A stretch of DNA of 61,303 bases, from positions 1-61,303 of the forward strand of contig JANWWK010000002.1 in NCBI GenBank assembly GCA_025056175.1. The letters run 5' to 3'. This document shows positions 8,250-17,126 of this stretch, one piece after another; position 1 is the stretch's first letter; every line of letters starts with the position of its first letter. Under the pieces are notes generated by a model, which saw nothing but the letters and a program-made list of their open reading frames with translations, searched no databases and was not told where the DNA came from. The position numbers were made by a program, and so were the translations under genes. This DNA comes from Anaerolineales bacterium. Its GTDB lineage: Bacteria > Chloroflexota > Anaerolineae > Anaerolineales > Villigracilaceae.

Positions 8250-9587
8250 TTACAGAGAGAGGACGGCGGGCTGGCGCGCAAGCGTGGCCTGCATGCTCCA
8301 GGGGCCAGTCCATGTGATGGTGACAGGCAGGATTCGACCTCGTAAATCATCTTCCGATTCAACAAATACCAGTTTGTTTGTGGGGGTGCGGCCTTTCCAG
8401 CGCCCTTTGACCTTTTCTTCAAACAAGACTGGAACGCTCTCGCCAAGATATTTTGCGTTGATTTCGCCAACGACCTGTTCTTGCAGCTCTTCTAACAGGC
8501 GGAAGCGGCGCATTTTTTCCTCTTCCGGCACATCGTCCACCATCCGGCGGGCAGCGACTGTGCCTTCGCGCACTGAGTAGCGTGCCAGGTGTGCCACATC
8601 CAGTTTCAGGTCGGCCAGCACGCGGTAGGTTTCCATGAACTGTGCTTCGGTTTCGCCGGGGAACCCGACGATGATGTCGGTGGCGATGGAGCAATTGGGG
8701 ATGCGGGCGCGAATTTTTGCCACCAGGTCACGGTATTGCTGTTGGGTATAGCCGCGCTTCATGTTCGCCAGCACGGTATCATCCCCGGCCTGGATGGGAA
8801 TTTCGAAATGCGGCATGACTTTGGGCAGTTCGGCCACTGCTTCGATGATGTCGTCATCGAAGTAGTTGGGATGTGAGGTGAGAAAGCGGATGCGTTCGAT
8901 GCCGTCCACTTCGTGAATGATGCGCAGCAGGCCAGCCAGGTTCGGACCATCGGGAATGTCTTTGCCGTAACGGTCAACGATTTGCCCCAGCAGGGTGACT
9001 TCCTTGACGCCCTGCCGTGCCAGAGAGCGAACTTCGGCCACGATGTCACCCACCGGGCGGGAACGTTCGACACCGCGCTTGTAAGGGATGATGCAAAACG
9101 TACAGGCATGGGAACAGCCGTACACGACCGGAACATGCGCCGAAACCAGTTTGCCGCGCTCGTGCAACGGTAAGACCAGTTCCTCATCCATCGTCAAGAA
9201 GCGGCGGGTGGTCTCGGCGTCTTCCATTGAGCGAATTTCGCCCTGTGTCAGGTACGAAATCAGCGGGCCGGGGTCGGAAGGTGGAGAGAAGACATCCACA
9301 AACGGGAAACGCGCTTTGAGTTTTTCGTGTCCGCGCACGCCCACCAGACAGCCCATCAGGTTGATGACCAGGTTGGGGTTTTTCTGTTTGAGCGGGCGGA
9401 AGGAGTGCAACCGCCCGTAGGCGCGGTCTTCTGCCGATTGGCGCACAACACAGGTGTTGAGGACGATGACATCGGCCTCGGAAGGGTTTTCGGTCAGTGC
9501 GTATCCCAAATGCTCCAGCGCCGACCCTACTCGTTGAGAGTCGGCCACGTTCATCTGACAACCTTCGGTCCAGATATGGTATTTCAT
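8250..9587 (-). CDS. miaB: tRNA-2-methylthio-N6-dimethylallyladenosine synthase
   Basis: Radical-SAM methylthiotransferase that adds the 2-methylthio group to i6A37 of tRNAs. The N-terminal MTTase domain has three cysteines (E-G-C-Q-M-N, N-T-C-V-V, M-G-C-L-V) for the auxiliary cluster. The radical-SAM motif is C158-x3-C162-x2-C165 in Y-G-C-S-H-A-C-T-F-C-I-I-P. A C-terminal TRAM domain follows, with total length about 445 residues. The start at 9587 has AAGGAA 7 bases upstream and matches the family start M-K-Y-H-I-W. An alternative ATG at 9614 lies 9 bases after a TATAAT (9624-9629), so a short leader and nine extra residues are possible. The Nudix gene follows in the same operon. Confidence 0.95.
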   Translation of the reverse strand: MKYHIWTEGCQMNVADSQRVGSALEHLGYALTENPSEADVIVLNTCVVRQSAEDRAYGRLHSFRPLKQKNPNLVINLMGCLVGVRGHEKLKARFPFVDVFSPPSDPGPLISYLTQGEIRSMEDAETTRRFLTMDEELVLPLHERGKLVSAHVPVVYGCSHACTFCIIPYKRGVERSRPVGDIVAEVRSLARQGVKEVTLLGQIVDRYGKDIPDGPNLAGLLRIIHEVDGIERIRFLTSHPNYFDDDIIEAVAELPKVMPHFEIPIQAGDDTVLANMKRGYTQQQYRDLVAKIRARIPNCSIATDIIVGFPGETEAQFMETYRVLADLKLDVAHLARYSVREGTVAARRMVDDVPEEEKMRRFRLLEELQEQVVGEINAKYLGESVPVLFEEKVKGRWKGRTPTNKLVFVESEDDLRGRILPVTITWTGPWSMQATLARQPAVLSL

Positions 9588-9660
9588 CGTTCGTTCCTTA
9601 CGAATAAAAGACATTGGACGCGAATTATACCGTTATAGGGAAAATTTGGCAGGATTTGAC

Positions 9661-10929
9661 TCATTCCTGCCATTCAAACTCGAATTCTCCAATTAAGACG
9701 GTATCTCCCTCCTGGATGCCGGCTTTGCGCAGAGCGTCATCCACGCCAAGGGCTTCCATAAGCTTTTGGAAACGGCGCAGTGAACCGGGATGCTCAAAGT
9801 AGGTCATTTGGGCGGCGCGTTCGATGGCTGTGCCGCACACGCGCCAATCGCCGTTGGGTTCGCGCTGAATGGTGAACTCGTTAGGGTCTTCTTTGGGGCG
9901 GTAAACCGGCAGGGGTGTTTCGACATCGGTCATGGCAGGGGTTTCGGCCAGTTTTTCAACGGCCGCAAGGAGCAATTCCCTCACATTCGTTCGTGCCAGG
10001 GCCGAAATTTCCCACACTTTGCTGACCCCGCGTTTTTTCAGTTCTTGCTTGAGAGCAGGCAGTCGGTCACGCACTTCCGGCTGGTCTATTTTGTTGATGG
10101 CCACAATTTGCGGTTTGCGCGCCAGGTGGGGGTCAAAGAGCGACATTTCGGTGTTAATTTGGCTGTAATCGGCCACAGGGTCTTCGGAAAGCCCATCGAG
10201 CAGGTGAATCAGAACACGGGTGCGCTGTACGTGCCGCAGAAACTCGAATCCCAGTCCGGCGCCCTGGCTGGCACCTTCGATGAGACCAGGAATATCGGCC
10301 AGGACGACCGTGGTCTGGGGGTCTATCTCGGCGACGCCGAGATTGGGTTCAAGCGTGGTGAAGGGATAGGGGGCAATTTTCGGGCGAGCGTTGGTGAGAA
10401 CGGAAAGCAACGTAGATTTGCCAGCGTTGGGAACACCCACCAGGCCGATGTCGGCGATAAGTTTGAGCTCCAGGCGCAGGCGTTTTTCTTCGGCAGGTTC
10501 GCCTTTTTCGGCGGTGCGCGGCACCTGGTGACGGGCGGTGGCGAAGTGCTGGTTGCCGCGCCCACCGCGCCCGCCTTTGCAGACCAGCAGGCGCTGACCG
10601 GGCTGGGTCAGGTCACCGAGCAGTTCACCGGTTTCTGCATCGAACACGACCGTACCAGGCGGGACGGGGATGACCAAATCTTCTCCGCTTTTGCCGGACA
10701 TGTTGTTGGGACCGCCGTTTTTGCCATCTGGGGCCAGGTAGCGCTCTTTGTGTCGAAAGGCGCTCAGCGTGTTCAGGGTCGGTTTGACTTCCAGGATGAC
10801 ATCGCCGCCTTTGCCGCCGTCACCGCCATCGGGGCCACCGCGTGGGACGTATTTTTCGCGGTGAAAGTGTACCATACCATCGCCGCCCTTGCCGGAACGG
10901 ACGTAAATTTCTGCCTGGTCAATGAGCAT
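9661..10929 (-). CDS. obgE: GTPase Obg/CgtA
   Basis: An essential 50S-assembly and stringent-response GTPase. The glycine-rich N-terminal Obg fold (G-G-x-G-G-D-G, G-G-P-N-N-M-S-G) spans about residues 1-158. The GTPase domain has the P-loop G-V-P-N-A-G-K-S-T and switch D-I-P-G-L-I-E-G-A. A C-terminal OCT domain occupies about residues 350-422. The length of 422 residues is typical. The ATG at 10929 (M-L-I-D-Q-A-E-I) has AGGA 8 bases upstream; the open frame extends to a TTG at 10947. An inverted repeat surrounds a TATAAT just upstream. Confidence 0.96.
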   Translation of the reverse strand: MLIDQAEIYVRSGKGGDGMVHFHREKYVPRGGPDGGDGGKGGDVILEVKPTLNTLSAFRHKERYLAPDGKNGGPNNMSGKSGEDLVIPVPPGTVVFDAETGELLGDLTQPGQRLLVCKGGRGGRGNQHFATARHQVPRTAEKGEPAEEKRLRLELKLIADIGLVGVPNAGKSTLLSVLTNARPKIAPYPFTTLEPNLGVAEIDPQTTVVLADIPGLIEGASQGAGLGFEFLRHVQRTRVLIHLLDGLSEDPVADYSQINTEMSLFDPHLARKPQIVAINKIDQPEVRDRLPALKQELKKRGVSKVWEISALARTNVRELLLAAVEKLAETPAMTDVETPLPVYRPKEDPNEFTIQREPNGDWRVCGTAIERAAQMTYFEHPGSLRRFQKLMEALGVDDALRKAGIQEGDTVLIGEFEFEWQE

Positions 10930-10966
10930 ACGCTTTCCTTCGGTCAATCAATCATCTATTCGCCAT

Positions 10967-11006
10967 GCGGCGCAAGGAAGCAGGATTATACCAGTGGTTG
11001 CGCCGC
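10967..11006 (-). promoter_or_regulatory. obgE -10 element flanked by a 9-bp inverted repeat
   Basis: GCGGCGCAA (10967-10975) and TTGCGCCGC (10998-11006) are perfect inverted copies 22 bases apart. They enclose TATAAT on the minus strand (10984-10989). No clear -35 is seen. It could be an operator, or a hairpin that ends the kinase transcript. Confidence 0.4.
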
Positions 11007-11013
11007 CCAGGCG

Positions 11014-14000
11014 TCAACCCACCGTAAAATAAAACGTCGCGCCCTCCCCTTCCCGCGACTCGGCCCATACGCGCCCGCCGTGCCGCTGCAGGATGCGCTG
11101 GACAATTGCCAGCCCCATGCCCGTGCCTTCGTATTCGTCAGGACGGTGTAAGCGCTGAAAGATGCCAAACAGGTTGCCGCTGAACTTCATATCGAACCCG
11201 ACGCCGTTGTCGCGGATGAAGTATTCGGTTTTGCCTTGCGGCTGTTGCGCGCCGATTTCAATTTCTGCCTGCGGACGCGAAGCGGTAAATTTAATGGCGT
11301 TTTCCAGCAGGTTTTTCCAAACCTGACGCAGTAGAAGCGCATCCCCCTGACAGTCTGGTAGTTCCGTGATGTTCAGGTGAATGCTGAAAGCCGCTTTTTC
11401 CTGGAGCAGCTCGGCAGCCACGGCTTTTGCCAGGTCGGTCATGTTCACCGTTTGGATGTGGAGTGGTATCCGTCCCAGGCGCATATACTCCAGCAGGTCA
11501 TCCACCTGCCGCCCCATCAAACTGGCGCTTTCGCGGATGCGTTCCAGGCGGCGTAACGAATCCTGGCTCAGGCGTTCGGCTTCGGTTTCTTTGATAATTG
11601 AGGCGAATCCGTGCATGGCGCGCGCCGGAATGCGCAGGTCGTGGGCAATGGTATAGGCCAGTCCTTCCAGCTCGCGGTTGGCGGCTTCCAGTTGGGCCGT
11701 GCGTTCAGCCACGCGCCGCTCCAGTTGGGCGTTCCATTGGGCGTTTTCGATGGCTAACCCGGCATAGCCCGCGAACAGTTGCAGGGCTTCCAGTTGCTCT
11801 GCGTGAATGGCTTTGCCGGTGATGAAGTTATCAACCGCGATGACCGCTACTGGTTTTTCACCAGCCCATGCTGCCAACATCACGTGATTGCGCGCCGCGC
11901 CGATTTCTCCGATGAGCGGCGTGGTGCCTGTGTCGATTCCTTCGAGATTCACAGCAACCTGCGCGCTGGCAATCACATTTTGCCAGAACGGATATTCTTC
12001 GACCGATTGCAAAAACCAGGAGGTATCTTCAATATCTCCGGCGCGATTCGTCCCGCAAGCGCCTTGAATTTGGCCGGTAGTAGCATCGTAAAGGAATAAC
12101 CATGCCCGGTCGAAGCCCAGTCCCTTTTGTACGCTTTGGTGAATCTCTCGAAGGCAGTGATTCAAATCCGTAATTTTGGTGACGGTTTTGCCCAGTTCAA
12201 TCACTTTTTCCATCATCTCACGCCGCCGCTTCTCGCGCTCTTCAATTTGCTTGCGGGGCGTGATGTCTTGTTTGATAGAGACATAACGGAAAATTCTGCC
12301 ATGCTCATCCCGCACCGGCGTAATGACCTGTTCCTCGAAATACAGGCTGCCGTCTTTGCGTTGGTTGACCAGTTCGCCTCGCCATACGCGCCCTGCGGTC
12401 AGGGTGTTCCACAAATTCTCATAAAAAGCGGGCTCCTGAAAACCAGAACGCAGGATGCTGATGTTTTGTCCTATGGCTTCTTCCAACGGGTAGCCAGTCA
12501 TTGCTGTAAACGCCGGGTTGACCCATTGGATGATGCTGTTTTCATCGGTGATGACGATGGCATTTGCGGCAGCATTCAGTGCTGCTGATTGCAAGCGTAG
12601 CGATTGTACCAGGCGTGAATTTTCGATGGCGGCGCCGACCTGATTTGCCAGGGTGAGAAAAATCTGACGGTGTTCTTCGGTGTACATCCCAAACTGATAG
12701 TGTTGGACTGAAATTGCCCCGATGACCTTACCCGCCGGTTTCAGCGGCGCAATCATGAGCGAAAGGGTATCTTCGCCCGTGCCATAGAACCCGGAACCAG
12801 CATCGAGCATCTCCCAATCCTGGGGGGTCGAGGCCAGCAACATTTCGCCGGTCTGAATGACATAAGTGGTCAGGGATTGTTCGTTGAAGGGAACGCGGTC
12901 GTTCGGGTAGCGCCGTCCCTTATCGAACAGATAGACGTAATCTACCTGTTGTTGACGTTCATCGGTCAGGGCAATGAAGAAGGCTTCTACCGGAAACAGC
13001 TGGCTGGCAGCCTGGTGGGCGGCATGGTAAATCTCTTCCAGGTTTCGAGCGATGGAAATGCGTTGTCCTAATTCGTAGAGAATGCTTAACCGCACAGTTT
13101 GTGCGCGCAGACGTTCTTCGGCCAGTTTTCGCTCGGTCACATCTTGAAAAACGCCCAGAATGTATTCTGCGCGCCCCTGTTCATCGTTGACGCGCACGGC
13201 GCGGTCTTGAACCCAGATGTAACGGCCATCTTTCGTCAGGAAGCGGTATTCACGGTTAAGCGCTTCGCCGGCATAGAAACAGCGTTTGTAAGCTTCCTGC
13301 GCTCTGGCCCGGTCTTCAGGGTGAATGTGCTCCACCCAAAAGTCAATTTCGCTGTTGACCCCTTCGGCCAGGCTGTAACCGGTCATGGGTTCAAATTGCG
13401 GGCTCAGGTACACTGTTTTGCCGTATTCTTTGACTTCATCGAGATAGGTGACGAGCGGTAATTGTTCGACCAACATGCGAAAGCGCTTTTCGCTGGCACG
13501 CAGTGCCTCTTCGGCCTGCTTGCGTTCGGTAATGTCCTGCACTGCGCCGTAAATTCCTGCCAGGCGGTTCTCCCGTGCATCCCAGCGGGGGTAGGCATAG
13601 ACCTGTACCCAGCGAACGCCAGCGTGTTTGGACAGGAAGCGAATTTCACTGGTAATCGGCTGGTTTTGGTGCAGCAGGGCCAAATCCTGGTCGTCTTGAG
13701 CCAGGTCATCGGGGTGCAGGCAGGCGCGCCAACCGCCGCGCGCAACATATTCCTTCATTGTGTAGCCGGTCATCTTCTCAAACGCGCCTGCGATGTCTTC
13801 GAGAACGATACTGCCATCTGGATTGACGCGGCTAAAGAAGACATAATCGGCGATGACGGTCGAAATCAGGCGATAGCGTTCTTCGCTGGCGGTCAGTTGG
13901 GCGGTGCGTTCGGCAATACGCTTTTCCAGGTCGGCATTCAGGCGGCGGATTTTGGCTTCAGTGTGGGAGCGTTCCTCGATTTCCGCGCGCATTTTTTTCA

Positions 14001-14556
14001 GGGCGCGTTCCACCTGCCAGAGTGCAATGCCAATCAGTTGGGCTGCAATGAAGAAGAGCGCTGTATTCGCAATCCAGGAGAATAGTTCGCTGGCAGGTCG
14101 CCCGAGGTTCGTCAGCCAGCCCATGCGGCTTGCCAGCAGCAGGAAAAGGCCATAGAGTGACGAAGCAGTTGCTGCCAGATAACCGGCTTGCCGTCCCAAA
14201 AAGAGCGCGGCGGTAAGAACGGACATGATGAGCGCCGCGTATGTGATGCCCTTGACCCCGGCGCCCATCCACGCGGCCAGGGCTAACCATAGGCCGTTTC
14301 CAATCACAGCCAGATACACCGCCGGTAATATTTTTTTTCGCTGCAACAACCAGATTGCGGTGCCAGAGACCAACGTGAGCACAAGCGAATTCCCAAAAAC
14401 CGTCTCCCAGCCTGGCTCTTGCAAAAAGAGCGCTCCGGCCAGGCCGCTCACATTCAATGCAAGCACAAAAAGGAGCGAAAACTTGAGAAAGCGCGCAATA
14501 TCTTCGGCCTGGAGAATTTCCGGCAAGCCGGGCCATTGTTCAGAAAGACGGAGCAT
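11014..14556 (-). CDS. Membrane multi-PAS/GAF sensor histidine kinase
   Basis: About 1180 residues. An N-terminal membrane region has about 6 segments (residues 20-200). A short coiled coil follows, then a PAS domain, PAS+PAC, GAF, PAS+PAC, a second GAF, HisKA (phospho-acceptor His in I-A-H-D-L-R-I-P) and a HATPase domain with N-L-L-E-N-A-I-K-F, D-N-G-V-G-F and G-T-G-M-G-L-A. PAC ends read I-T-E-R-K-Q-A-E, V-T-E-R-K-L-A-E and I-T-P-R-K-Q-I-E. The H-D-L-R-x-P and G-M-G-L-A motifs resemble phytochrome-like kinases. The ATG at 14556 has GAGG 6 bases upstream; a GTG at 14607 would add 17 residues. There is no adjacent response regulator, so it is an orphan kinase with unknown signal. Confidence 0.9.
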   Translation of the reverse strand: MLRLSEQWPGLPEILQAEDIARFLKFSLLFVLALNVSGLAGALFLQEPGWETVFGNSLVLTLVSGTAIWLLQRKKILPAVYLAVIGNGLWLALAAWMGAGVKGITYAALIMSVLTAALFLGRQAGYLAATASSLYGLFLLLASRMGWLTNLGRPASELFSWIANTALFFIAAQLIGIALWQVERALKKMRAEIEERSHTEAKIRRLNADLEKRIAERTAQLTASEERYRLISTVIADYVFFSRVNPDGSIVLEDIAGAFEKMTGYTMKEYVARGGWRACLHPDDLAQDDQDLALLHQNQPITSEIRFLSKHAGVRWVQVYAYPRWDARENRLAGIYGAVQDITERKQAEEALRASEKRFRMLVEQLPLVTYLDEVKEYGKTVYLSPQFEPMTGYSLAEGVNSEIDFWVEHIHPEDRARAQEAYKRCFYAGEALNREYRFLTKDGRYIWVQDRAVRVNDEQGRAEYILGVFQDVTERKLAEERLRAQTVRLSILYELGQRISIARNLEEIYHAAHQAASQLFPVEAFFIALTDERQQQVDYVYLFDKGRRYPNDRVPFNEQSLTTYVIQTGEMLLASTPQDWEMLDAGSGFYGTGEDTLSLMIAPLKPAGKVIGAISVQHYQFGMYTEEHRQIFLTLANQVGAAIENSRLVQSLRLQSAALNAAANAIVITDENSIIQWVNPAFTAMTGYPLEEAIGQNISILRSGFQEPAFYENLWNTLTAGRVWRGELVNQRKDGSLYFEEQVITPVRDEHGRIFRYVSIKQDITPRKQIEEREKRRREMMEKVIELGKTVTKITDLNHCLREIHQSVQKGLGFDRAWLFLYDATTGQIQGACGTNRAGDIEDTSWFLQSVEEYPFWQNVIASAQVAVNLEGIDTGTTPLIGEIGAARNHVMLAAWAGEKPVAVIAVDNFITGKAIHAEQLEALQLFAGYAGLAIENAQWNAQLERRVAERTAQLEAANRELEGLAYTIAHDLRIPARAMHGFASIIKETEAERLSQDSLRRLERIRESASLMGRQVDDLLEYMRLGRIPLHIQTVNMTDLAKAVAAELLQEKAAFSIHLNITELPDCQGDALLLRQVWKNLLENAIKFTASRPQAEIEIGAQQPQGKTEYFIRDNGVGFDMKFSGNLFGIFQRLHRPDEYEGTGMGLAIVQRILQRHGGRVWAESREGEGATFYFTVG

Positions 14557-14723
14557 ACGCGCCTCACGCAAAAAATGTAACGAACGACGGATGAGTCGAG
14601 AAGTCACTCATGACAGATGTCTGGCCTCTTTTCAAAGGACGCGACATCTGGTCAAAACATGGCGGATAAGTGTTTGGGGCAACACACAGCAAACGCAAAC
14701 CGATGGTGTGGATTGTACAACAA

Positions 14724-14761
14724 AAACAGACCGGAAAGGGGCAAGCCCTTCCGGTCTGTTT
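14724..14761 (-). terminator. Intrinsic terminator of bioY
   Basis: Stem AAACAGACCGGAA / TTCCGGTCTGTTT with an inner GGG/CCC extension and one bulged base. On the minus strand it runs into TTTTTG. It lies 25 bases past the bioY stop. Confidence 0.85.
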
Positions 14762-14785
14762 GGAATGTGCAGAATAGGAAGCCGA

Positions 14786-15355
14786 TTATCGCGCCAGTTT
14801 CCAGGCAGTTGGCAAGGCCAGCGCGGCCAGAAGCAGTTTGAGCAAATCGCCGGGCAGGAAGGGCAAAATGCCTTTGGCAAGCGCCGCCTGCGGGCCGACG
14901 TAGAAAGCCAGCCAACCCGCGCCGAGAGCATAGATGATGACCGTCCCCACAGCAAAAGGCAAAAGCGAGGTACGCAGGTTGCGCTCCAGGCCGCGCTCGG
15001 CCAATGCGCCGATGACATACGCGGCCACCACAAAGCCGACCAGGTAACCGCCCGTCGGCCCAAACAGATGCGATGCGCCCGCCGCGCCGCCTGCAAACAC
15101 CGGCAAGCCGATGACGCCGAGCAAGGTGTATAACCCCAGCGAAGCGAAGCCGCGCTGCGCCCCGAGCGCCGCCCCAACCAGCAGGACGGCAAACGTTTGC
15201 CCGGTGAGCGGGACGGGGGTAAATGGCAGGGGGATGCGGATTTGCGCGAAGAGCGCGACCAGCAGCGCACCGCCAAAGACCAGCAGCAAGTCACGTATGC
15301 GCTGGTCAACCGAAGGGAAGAAGCGGGTGGTAAGGGTAGGGGCGAGAGGAGTCAT
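14786..15355 (-). CDS. bioY: Biotin transporter substrate-binding S component
   Basis: A 189-residue integral membrane protein with about six hydrophobic segments and the BioY signature P-L-P-F-T-P-V-P-L-T-G-Q-T-F and later G-P-T-G-G-Y-L-x-G-F. BioY captures biotin as the S component of an ECF transporter; the energising EcfA/EcfT parts are not in this window and must be shared from elsewhere. No biotin synthesis genes are next to it. No clear ribosome site precedes the ATG, because the upstream 40 bases consist of an 8-bp degenerate tandem repeat (15357-15396). Confidence 0.93.
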   Translation of the reverse strand: MTPLAPTLTTRFFPSVDQRIRDLLLVFGGALLVALFAQIRIPLPFTPVPLTGQTFAVLLVGAALGAQRGFASLGLYTLLGVIGLPVFAGGAAGASHLFGPTGGYLVGFVVAAYVIGALAERGLERNLRTSLLPFAVGTVIIYALGAGWLAFYVGPQAALAKGILPFLPGDLLKLLLAALALPTAWKLAR

Positions 15356-15356
15356 A

Positions 15357-15396
15357 GGATTTTCGGATTGGAGAATTTTCGGATTTTGGGATTTGC
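15357..15396 (+). repeat. Degenerate 8-bp tandem micro-repeat upstream of bioY
   Basis: Five successive octamers of the type GGATTTTC / GGATTGGA / GAATTTTC, starting one base upstream of the bioY start codon. The pattern resembles the short tandemly repeated repetitive (STRR) sequences known from cyanobacteria. Confidence 0.6.
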
Positions 15397-15475
15397 TGTC
15401 AAAAACGCTGCGTGGAATGCTGTAAGAAAAAACAGCCGACAGGGAAAAAAGTTACGAAACCGTAATAAGGAACAA

Positions 15476-15497
15476 GGCGCTGGAACTACCCAACGCC
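15476..15497 (-). terminator. Probable terminator after the cDPG synthase gene
   Basis: GGCGCTGG / CCAACGCC form an 8-bp stem (one G-T pair) around a 6-base loop, followed on the minus strand by the T-rich stretch TTGTTCCTTATT. Moderate strength. Confidence 0.45.
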
Positions 15498-15499
15498 CT

Positions 15500-15535
15500 G
15501 TTTACCTGTCTACCGTTTTACCTGTTTACTTGTTC
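15500..15535 (+). repeat. Degenerate 8-bp tandem micro-repeat over a gene's 3' end
   Basis: Octamers GTTTACCT / GTCTACCG / TTTTACCT and a fourth variant. It covers the stop codon of the cDPG synthase gene, so the last residues of that protein are coded by repeat DNA. Confidence 0.6.
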
Positions 15536-16848
15536 CCAAATTTGCTCTTGAGAATATCCTCCAGCGTTGGCTGGCCGATTTCCTGCAATTCGTAGCGCAC
15601 ACGCTGGTAGGGTTTTTCGATTTTGATGATGCGCGTCAGATCAATCGGCGTGCCGATGATGACCATATCCACGTCGGCGGCGGCGATGGTGGCTTCCAGG
15701 TCTTTCATCTGCGCTTCGCCATAGCCCATGGCGGGCAGAATCGGCCCGGTTTTGGGATATTTGGCGTAGGTGGCGGCAATGGATTTGACGGCAAACGGAC
15801 GCGGGTCCACCACTTCTTTGGCGCCAAAGCGCCGTGCGGCCACGTAGCCTGCGCCATAGGCCATTTCGCCATGTGTCAGGGTGGGGCCATCTTCGATGAC
15901 CAGCACGCGCTTGCCGCGAATCGCTTCCGGATTCTGCACGAATAGCGGCGAGGCCGCCTCGATGAGGATGGCATTCGGGTTCATCGCGCGCAGGTTCTCA
16001 CGGACTTTGATGACGTTCTCCGGGTCGGCGGTATCAACTTTGTTGATGACGAAAACATCTGCCGAGCGGGCGTTCGTCTCGCCGGGGTGGTAGGTGCTTT
16101 CGTGGCCCGGACGGTGCGGGTCAGCGACGACAATTTGCAAATCGGGCTTGAAGAAGGGGAAGTCATTGTTGCCGCCATCCCACAGAATGATGTCCACTTC
16201 CTGTTCGGCCTGGCGCAGGATTTTCTCGTAATCCACACCGGCATAGACAATCACGCCGTTGTCGAGATGCGGTTCGTATTCCTCGCGTTCTTCGATGGTA
16301 CATTCGTGTTCGTCCAGGTCGTCGTAATCGGCAAAACGCTGCACTTCCTGCCGCACCAGGTTGCCATACGGCATGGGGTGACGCACAGCGGCGACTTTGT
16401 AGCCCATCGAACGCAAAATGAGCGAAACGCGGCGGGTGGTTTGGCTTTTGCCCGAACCAGTACGCACGGCACAGACTGAGACAACCGGCTTGCTGGATTG
16501 GAGTTGAGTGTAGCGCGTGCCCATCAGGCGGAAATCGGCCCCCAGCGCGTTGACCAGCGAGGCCTTGTGCATTACGTATTCGTGCGGCACGTCGCTGTAG
16601 GCAAAGACAACCTGTTCCACATTGTGCTTCTTGATAAGTTCGGGCAGGTCTTCTTCCGCGTAAATCGGGATTCCGGCGGGGTACAGGTCTCCAGCCAGTT
16701 CTTTCGGATACTGACGGCCTTCGATATCCGGGATTTGTGTGGCGGTGAAGGCAACGACTTCGTAATCCTTATTCCCGCGGAAGAAGGTGTTAAAGTTGTG
16801 GAAGTCGCGTCCGGCGGCTCCCATGATGATGGTTTTGATGGGGGACAT
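15526..16848 (-). CDS. Cyclic 2,3-diphosphoglycerate synthase-like P-loop enzyme
   Basis: 440 residues. The N-terminus (M-G-A-A-G-R-D-F-H-N-F-N) is followed by a central P-loop R-T-G-S-G-K-S-Q-T-T-R near residue 140, and later I-L-W-D-G-G-N-N-D and V-I-N-K-V-D. This arrangement is that of cyclic 2,3-diphosphoglycerate synthase and its bacterial homologues. In methanogens the enzyme closes 2,3-DPG to the cyclic anhydride with ATP, giving a thermoprotective solute; the bacterial role is unproven. The start has a clear AGGAGAA site 5-6 bases upstream. It stands alone, with a 278-base upstream gap. Confidence 0.82.
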   Translation of the reverse strand: MSPIKTIIMGAAGRDFHNFNTFFRGNKDYEVVAFTATQIPDIEGRQYPKELAGDLYPAGIPIYAEEDLPELIKKHNVEQVVFAYSDVPHEYVMHKASLVNALGADFRLMGTRYTQLQSSKPVVSVCAVRTGSGKSQTTRRVSLILRSMGYKVAAVRHPMPYGNLVRQEVQRFADYDDLDEHECTIEEREEYEPHLDNGVIVYAGVDYEKILRQAEQEVDIILWDGGNNDFPFFKPDLQIVVADPHRPGHESTYHPGETNARSADVFVINKVDTADPENVIKVRENLRAMNPNAILIEAASPLFVQNPEAIRGKRVLVIEDGPTLTHGEMAYGAGYVAARRFGAKEVVDPRPFAVKSIAATYAKYPKTGPILPAMGYGEAQMKDLEATIAAADVDMVIIGTPIDLTRIIKIEKPYQRVRYELQEIGQPTLEDILKSKFGNK

Positions 16849-17126
16849 GCAGTTCTCCTGTGCAGAAAAGATGGTGTTTCAGCGCGGTCTCTGCCGGTCC
16901 GCTGGTTTCATCCCCTTAAAACGCGAGATGACAAAGACCTGCCTGCGCTTCAAGGCGGCCTCTGCCGTAAAAGGAGCCTGCGGATGGAAAAGACGTTGCT
17001 GATTTTTTCGTCCCCGTCCGTCACGGGAACGTCACATCACTTCTGGGGCTGTGATGCCCATAAGCGCCAAGAGAAAAGGCGAAACGAGGTGTGCCCAAAT
17101 TATAACATCCTGCCTGGTGCGTTTCG
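16849..17126. other. Intergenic leader with a repeated GCGG-CTCTGCCG motif
   Basis: No gene is supported here. The motif GCGGTCTCTGCCG (16884-16896) recurs as GCGGCCTCTGCCG (16955-16967), 71 bases apart, upstream of the cDPG synthase gene. They could be paired regulator sites or parts of a structured leader. I do not recognise a known riboswitch. Confidence 0.35.

Noticed and set aside
9790-11151. 453-codon plus-strand open frame
   Set aside because: Antisense to obgE, whose glycine-rich motifs explain the long open shadow frame.
15500-15535. CRISPR-like repeats
   Set aside because: Units of 8 bp without spacers are not a CRISPR array; better described as degenerate micro-repeats.
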